Part shown: piece by piece, positions 7,008 through 9,561 of the stretch
Layout of the letters: each line of letters begins with the position of its first letter
How positions within the stretch are numbered: position 1 is the stretch's first letter
Source of the DNA: an uncultured Collinsella sp.
Lineage (GTDB): Bacteria > Actinomycetota > Coriobacteriia > Coriobacteriales > Coriobacteriaceae
Assembly: GCA_937989795.1 (NCBI GenBank)
Contig: CALKBB010000096.1
Coordinates: 1 to 9,561, forward strand
Direction of reading: 5' to 3'
DNA: 9,561 nucleotides
Made by a program: the position numbers and the translations under genes
The notes under the pieces: generated by a model
The model's input: the letters and a program-made list of their open reading frames with translations, nothing else
Database searches by the model: none
Told to the model about the DNA's origin: nothing

Positions 7008-7035
7008 ATTGTAGACGAGAACGGGCGCACCCCAA
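7008..7035 (-). promoter_or_regulatory. Possible promoter of the HAD phosphatase gene
   Basis: On the minus strand TTGGGG (7035-7030) and TACAAT (7013-7008) are separated by 16 bases. The -10 is a five-of-six match; the -35 matches only the first three positions. Transcription would begin around 7001, leaving a leader of about 20 bases that contains the ribosome binding site. The -35 lies inside the loop of the terminator-like hairpin. Confidence 0.35.
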
Positions 7036-7050
7036 GAGAGGCACGCCCGT
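7021..7050 (-). terminator. Terminator-like hairpin downstream of glnK
   Basis: On the minus strand, 16 bases after the glnK stop, ACGGGCG (7050-7044) pairs with CGCCCGT (7027-7021). The stem continues inward by two G-U wobbles and two C-G pairs to about 11 pairs around an eight-base loop. The wobbles pair only in minus-strand RNA, which supports function in that direction. The tail TTCTCGTCT is only moderately T-rich, so termination may be partial. Confidence 0.5.
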
Positions 7051-7066
7051 CGGGCGAAAGATTGTC

Positions 7067-7405
7067 CTACACCGCGGCGGGGCCGTGTTCGCCGGTGCGA
7101 ATGCGGATAACCTCCTCGACCGGCTCGACCCAAATCTTGCCGTCTCCAACGGCACCGGTGCGAGCAGCGTTGCAGACGATGTCGACAATGCCATCGACGT
7201 GCTCATCGGCGCAGATAAGGGTGAACTGCACTTTAGGGATCGTGTTGACAAGCAGTTCGTTGCCGCGCACGTATTCCTTCCAGCCATGCTGTGCACCGCA
7301 GCCCTGAACCTGGTTGATAGTCATACCGCGAACATCAGCAGCAAACAGCGCGTCTTTAAGAACCTCAAGCTTCTCGGCACGAACAATCGCCGTAATCTTT
7401 TTCAT
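7067..7405 (-). CDS. glnK: PII family nitrogen regulatory protein (GlnK-like)
   Basis: At 112 residues this is full length for PII, the trimeric cytosolic sensor of ATP/ADP and 2-oxoglutarate that, in the GlnK branch, plugs the Amt ammonium channel. The B-loop signature TGAVGDGKIWV (83-93), K58, Q39, R101 and R103 are all at their usual positions, and the C-terminus RTGEHGP is typical. The T-loop reads GWKEYVRGNELLVN: residue 51, the tyrosine uridylylated or adenylylated in many bacteria, is leucine, and position 46 is valine, although a tyrosine occurs at 45. The covalent switch is therefore probably absent, leaving effector binding alone. Start ATG 7405 has GAGAGGAA at 7412-7419. The gene lies 149 bases downstream of the amt segment in the same orientation, the usual amt-glnK arrangement. 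The glnK symbol rests on that linkage. Confidence 0.93.
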   Translation of the reverse strand: MKKITAIVRAEKLEVLKDALFAADVRGMTINQVQGCGAQHGWKEYVRGNELLVNTIPKVQFTLICADEHVDGIVDIVCNAARTGAVGDGKIWVEPVEEVIRIRTGEHGPAAV

Positions 7406-7411
7406 AATGAA

Positions 7412-7419
7412 TTCCTCTC
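7412..7419 (-). promoter_or_regulatory. Ribosome binding site of glnK
   Basis: GAGAGGAA on the minus strand lies six bases before the ATG at 7405. The bases just upstream (7425-7450) are AT-rich and include a weak TTGAAT/GATAAA pair, so an internal glnK promoter cannot be excluded. Confidence 0.6.
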
Positions 7420-7459
7420 TTTATCAAATAAGTGAATTGCCATTCAATGACGCGGGTTT

Positions 7460-7547
7460 CCCAGGTGCCGCAGATTGGGTTGAAAGAGGAGCGCCGCGTA
7501 CTTTTGTACGCAAGCGACGGTTTGAAACCCAAGGTGCAGTGCCTGGG
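7460..7547 (-). ncRNA. Structured amt-glnK intercistronic RNA element (putative)
   Basis: Read on the minus strand, this spacer folds into a multi-part hairpin. CCCAGG (7547-7542) pairs with CCTGGG (7465-7460). After a symmetric two-by-two loop comes a five-pair CTGCA/TGCGG helix with one G-U, then another two-by-two loop, then TTGGGTT/AACCCAA (seven pairs). Beyond a larger internal loop, a CGC/GCG stem continues into GCGTAC-AAAA-GTACGC (7511-7496). The helix ends 54 bases before the glnK start, and no T tract follows, so it is not a simple terminator. It could be a cis-regulatory leader of glnK, an RNA-processing or stability element that sets the Amt:GlnK ratio, or an intergenic palindromic repeat. 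The structure is visible; its role is inference. Confidence 0.5.
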
Positions 7548-7554
7548 GAAGCCG

Positions 7555-9189
<1,635 letters not shown>

Positions 9190-9198
9190 GGGAATAAT

Positions 9199-9204
9199 CC
9201 TCCT
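9199..9204 (-). promoter_or_regulatory. tuf: Ribosome binding site of tuf
   Basis: AGGAGG on the minus strand, nine bases upstream of the EF-Tu ATG, is a full-strength Shine-Dalgarno as expected for one of the most highly translated genes. It sits in the 35-base fusA-tuf spacer. Confidence 0.75.
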
Positions 9205-9224
9205 CTTTAATCAGAAAGATGTAA

Positions 9225-9561
9225 TTACTTGCCGACAACCTTCTCCGCGATGGAGCGAGGCACTTCGGCATAATGATCGAACTGCATGGTGAAGACGCCG
9301 CGGCCCTGCGTGCGGCTGCGGAGGCTGGTGGAATAACCAAACATCTCCGACAGCGGGGCTACGCCGTGCACCACCTGCTCGGTGTTGCGGGACTCCATGC
9401 CCTGAATCTGTCCGCGGCGGGCGGTCAGATCGCCGATCACATCGCCCAGATACTGTTCGGGAACGATGATTTCCAGCTTCATCATGGGCTCCATCAGCTT
9501 GGGATCGGCCTTGGCCATGGCTTCCTTGAAAGCCATAGAACCGGCGATCTTGAACGCCATT
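9225..9561 (-). CDS. fusA: Elongation factor G, C-terminal fragment (cut by window edge)
   Basis: The frame enters from the right edge and ends at TAA (9227-9225), showing the last 112 or so codons. The peptide matches the end of the ribosomal translocase EF-G: domain IV ends with [17 protein letters not shown], and domain V contains [53 protein letters not shown] and a final HYAEVP. This is the normal EF-G C-terminus with no sign of decay. EF-G uses GTP hydrolysis to move tRNA and mRNA through the ribosome. The 35-base gap to tuf and the shared direction are the usual str-operon arrangement, so fusA and the tuf start come from the same genome. The visible Met codons are internal; the true start lies outside the window. 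Confidence 0.93.
   Translation of the reverse strand, partial: MAFKIAGSMAFKEAMAKADPKLMEPMMKLEIIVPEQYLGDVIGDLTARRGQIQGMESRNTEQVVHGVAPLSEMFGYSTSLRSRTQGRGVFTMQFDHYAEVPRSIAEKVVGK

Noticed and set aside
6980..7030. Extended N-terminus for the HAD phosphatase
   Set aside because: The extra codons encode an Arg-rich leader that overlaps the glnK terminator hairpin and promoter-like hexamers and has no ribosome binding site; the family starts just before the DLDGT motif.

Overview
The window looks like a metagenomic contig from a gut anaerobe. Positions 1 to about 8340 fit a high-GC Coriobacteriia/Collinsella-like actinobacterium. This rests on family resemblance and codon style, since no database search was possible. 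Every supported gene is on the minus strand, so transcription runs from high to low coordinates.

Layout from right to left: the C-terminal end of elongation factor G (fusA, 9225-9561, cut by the window edge) is followed after 35 bases by the start of EF-Tu (tuf). About 283 codons in, the EF-Tu frame passes without interruption into the C-terminal half of an ammonium transporter (Amt, ending at 7555). Neither half is complete. The join lies in a short sequence that both families encode (Gly-Asp-x-Ile-Gly-Ala-Leu), so the likeliest explanation is an assembly or library chimera between a Firmicutes-like fusA-tuf locus and a Collinsella-like amt-glnK locus. A genuine protein fusion is much less likely. 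Next comes a 150-base gap with a long imperfect RNA hairpin, then glnK (PII nitrogen sensor, 7067-7405), a terminator-like hairpin, and a Cof-type HAD phosphatase (6122-6979).

The central block is a two-gene operon. A TetR-family regulator (5290-6000, TTG start behind a perfect Shine-Dalgarno) lies directly upstream of a 1593-residue protein (497-5278). That protein fuses two activase ATPase modules of the 2-hydroxyacyl-CoA dehydratase type to DUF2229-like and HgdB/COG3581-like iron-sulfur modules. Palindromes upstream of tetR look like its operators. After a good Rho-independent terminator and a 131-base inverted-repeat element, the start of a 3-hydroxyacyl-CoA dehydrogenase gene runs off the left edge. 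The activase-dehydratase and the dehydrogenase together suggest acyl-CoA redox chemistry; amt-glnK is a classical nitrogen uptake and sensing pair.

The points most worth a second look are the tuf/amt junction, the inverted-repeat element at 249-379, the structured amt-glnK spacer, the 31-base perfect palindrome touching the HAD stop codon, and a PII protein without the modifiable Tyr51. I saw no defence system, phage, CRISPR array, tRNA or rRNA.
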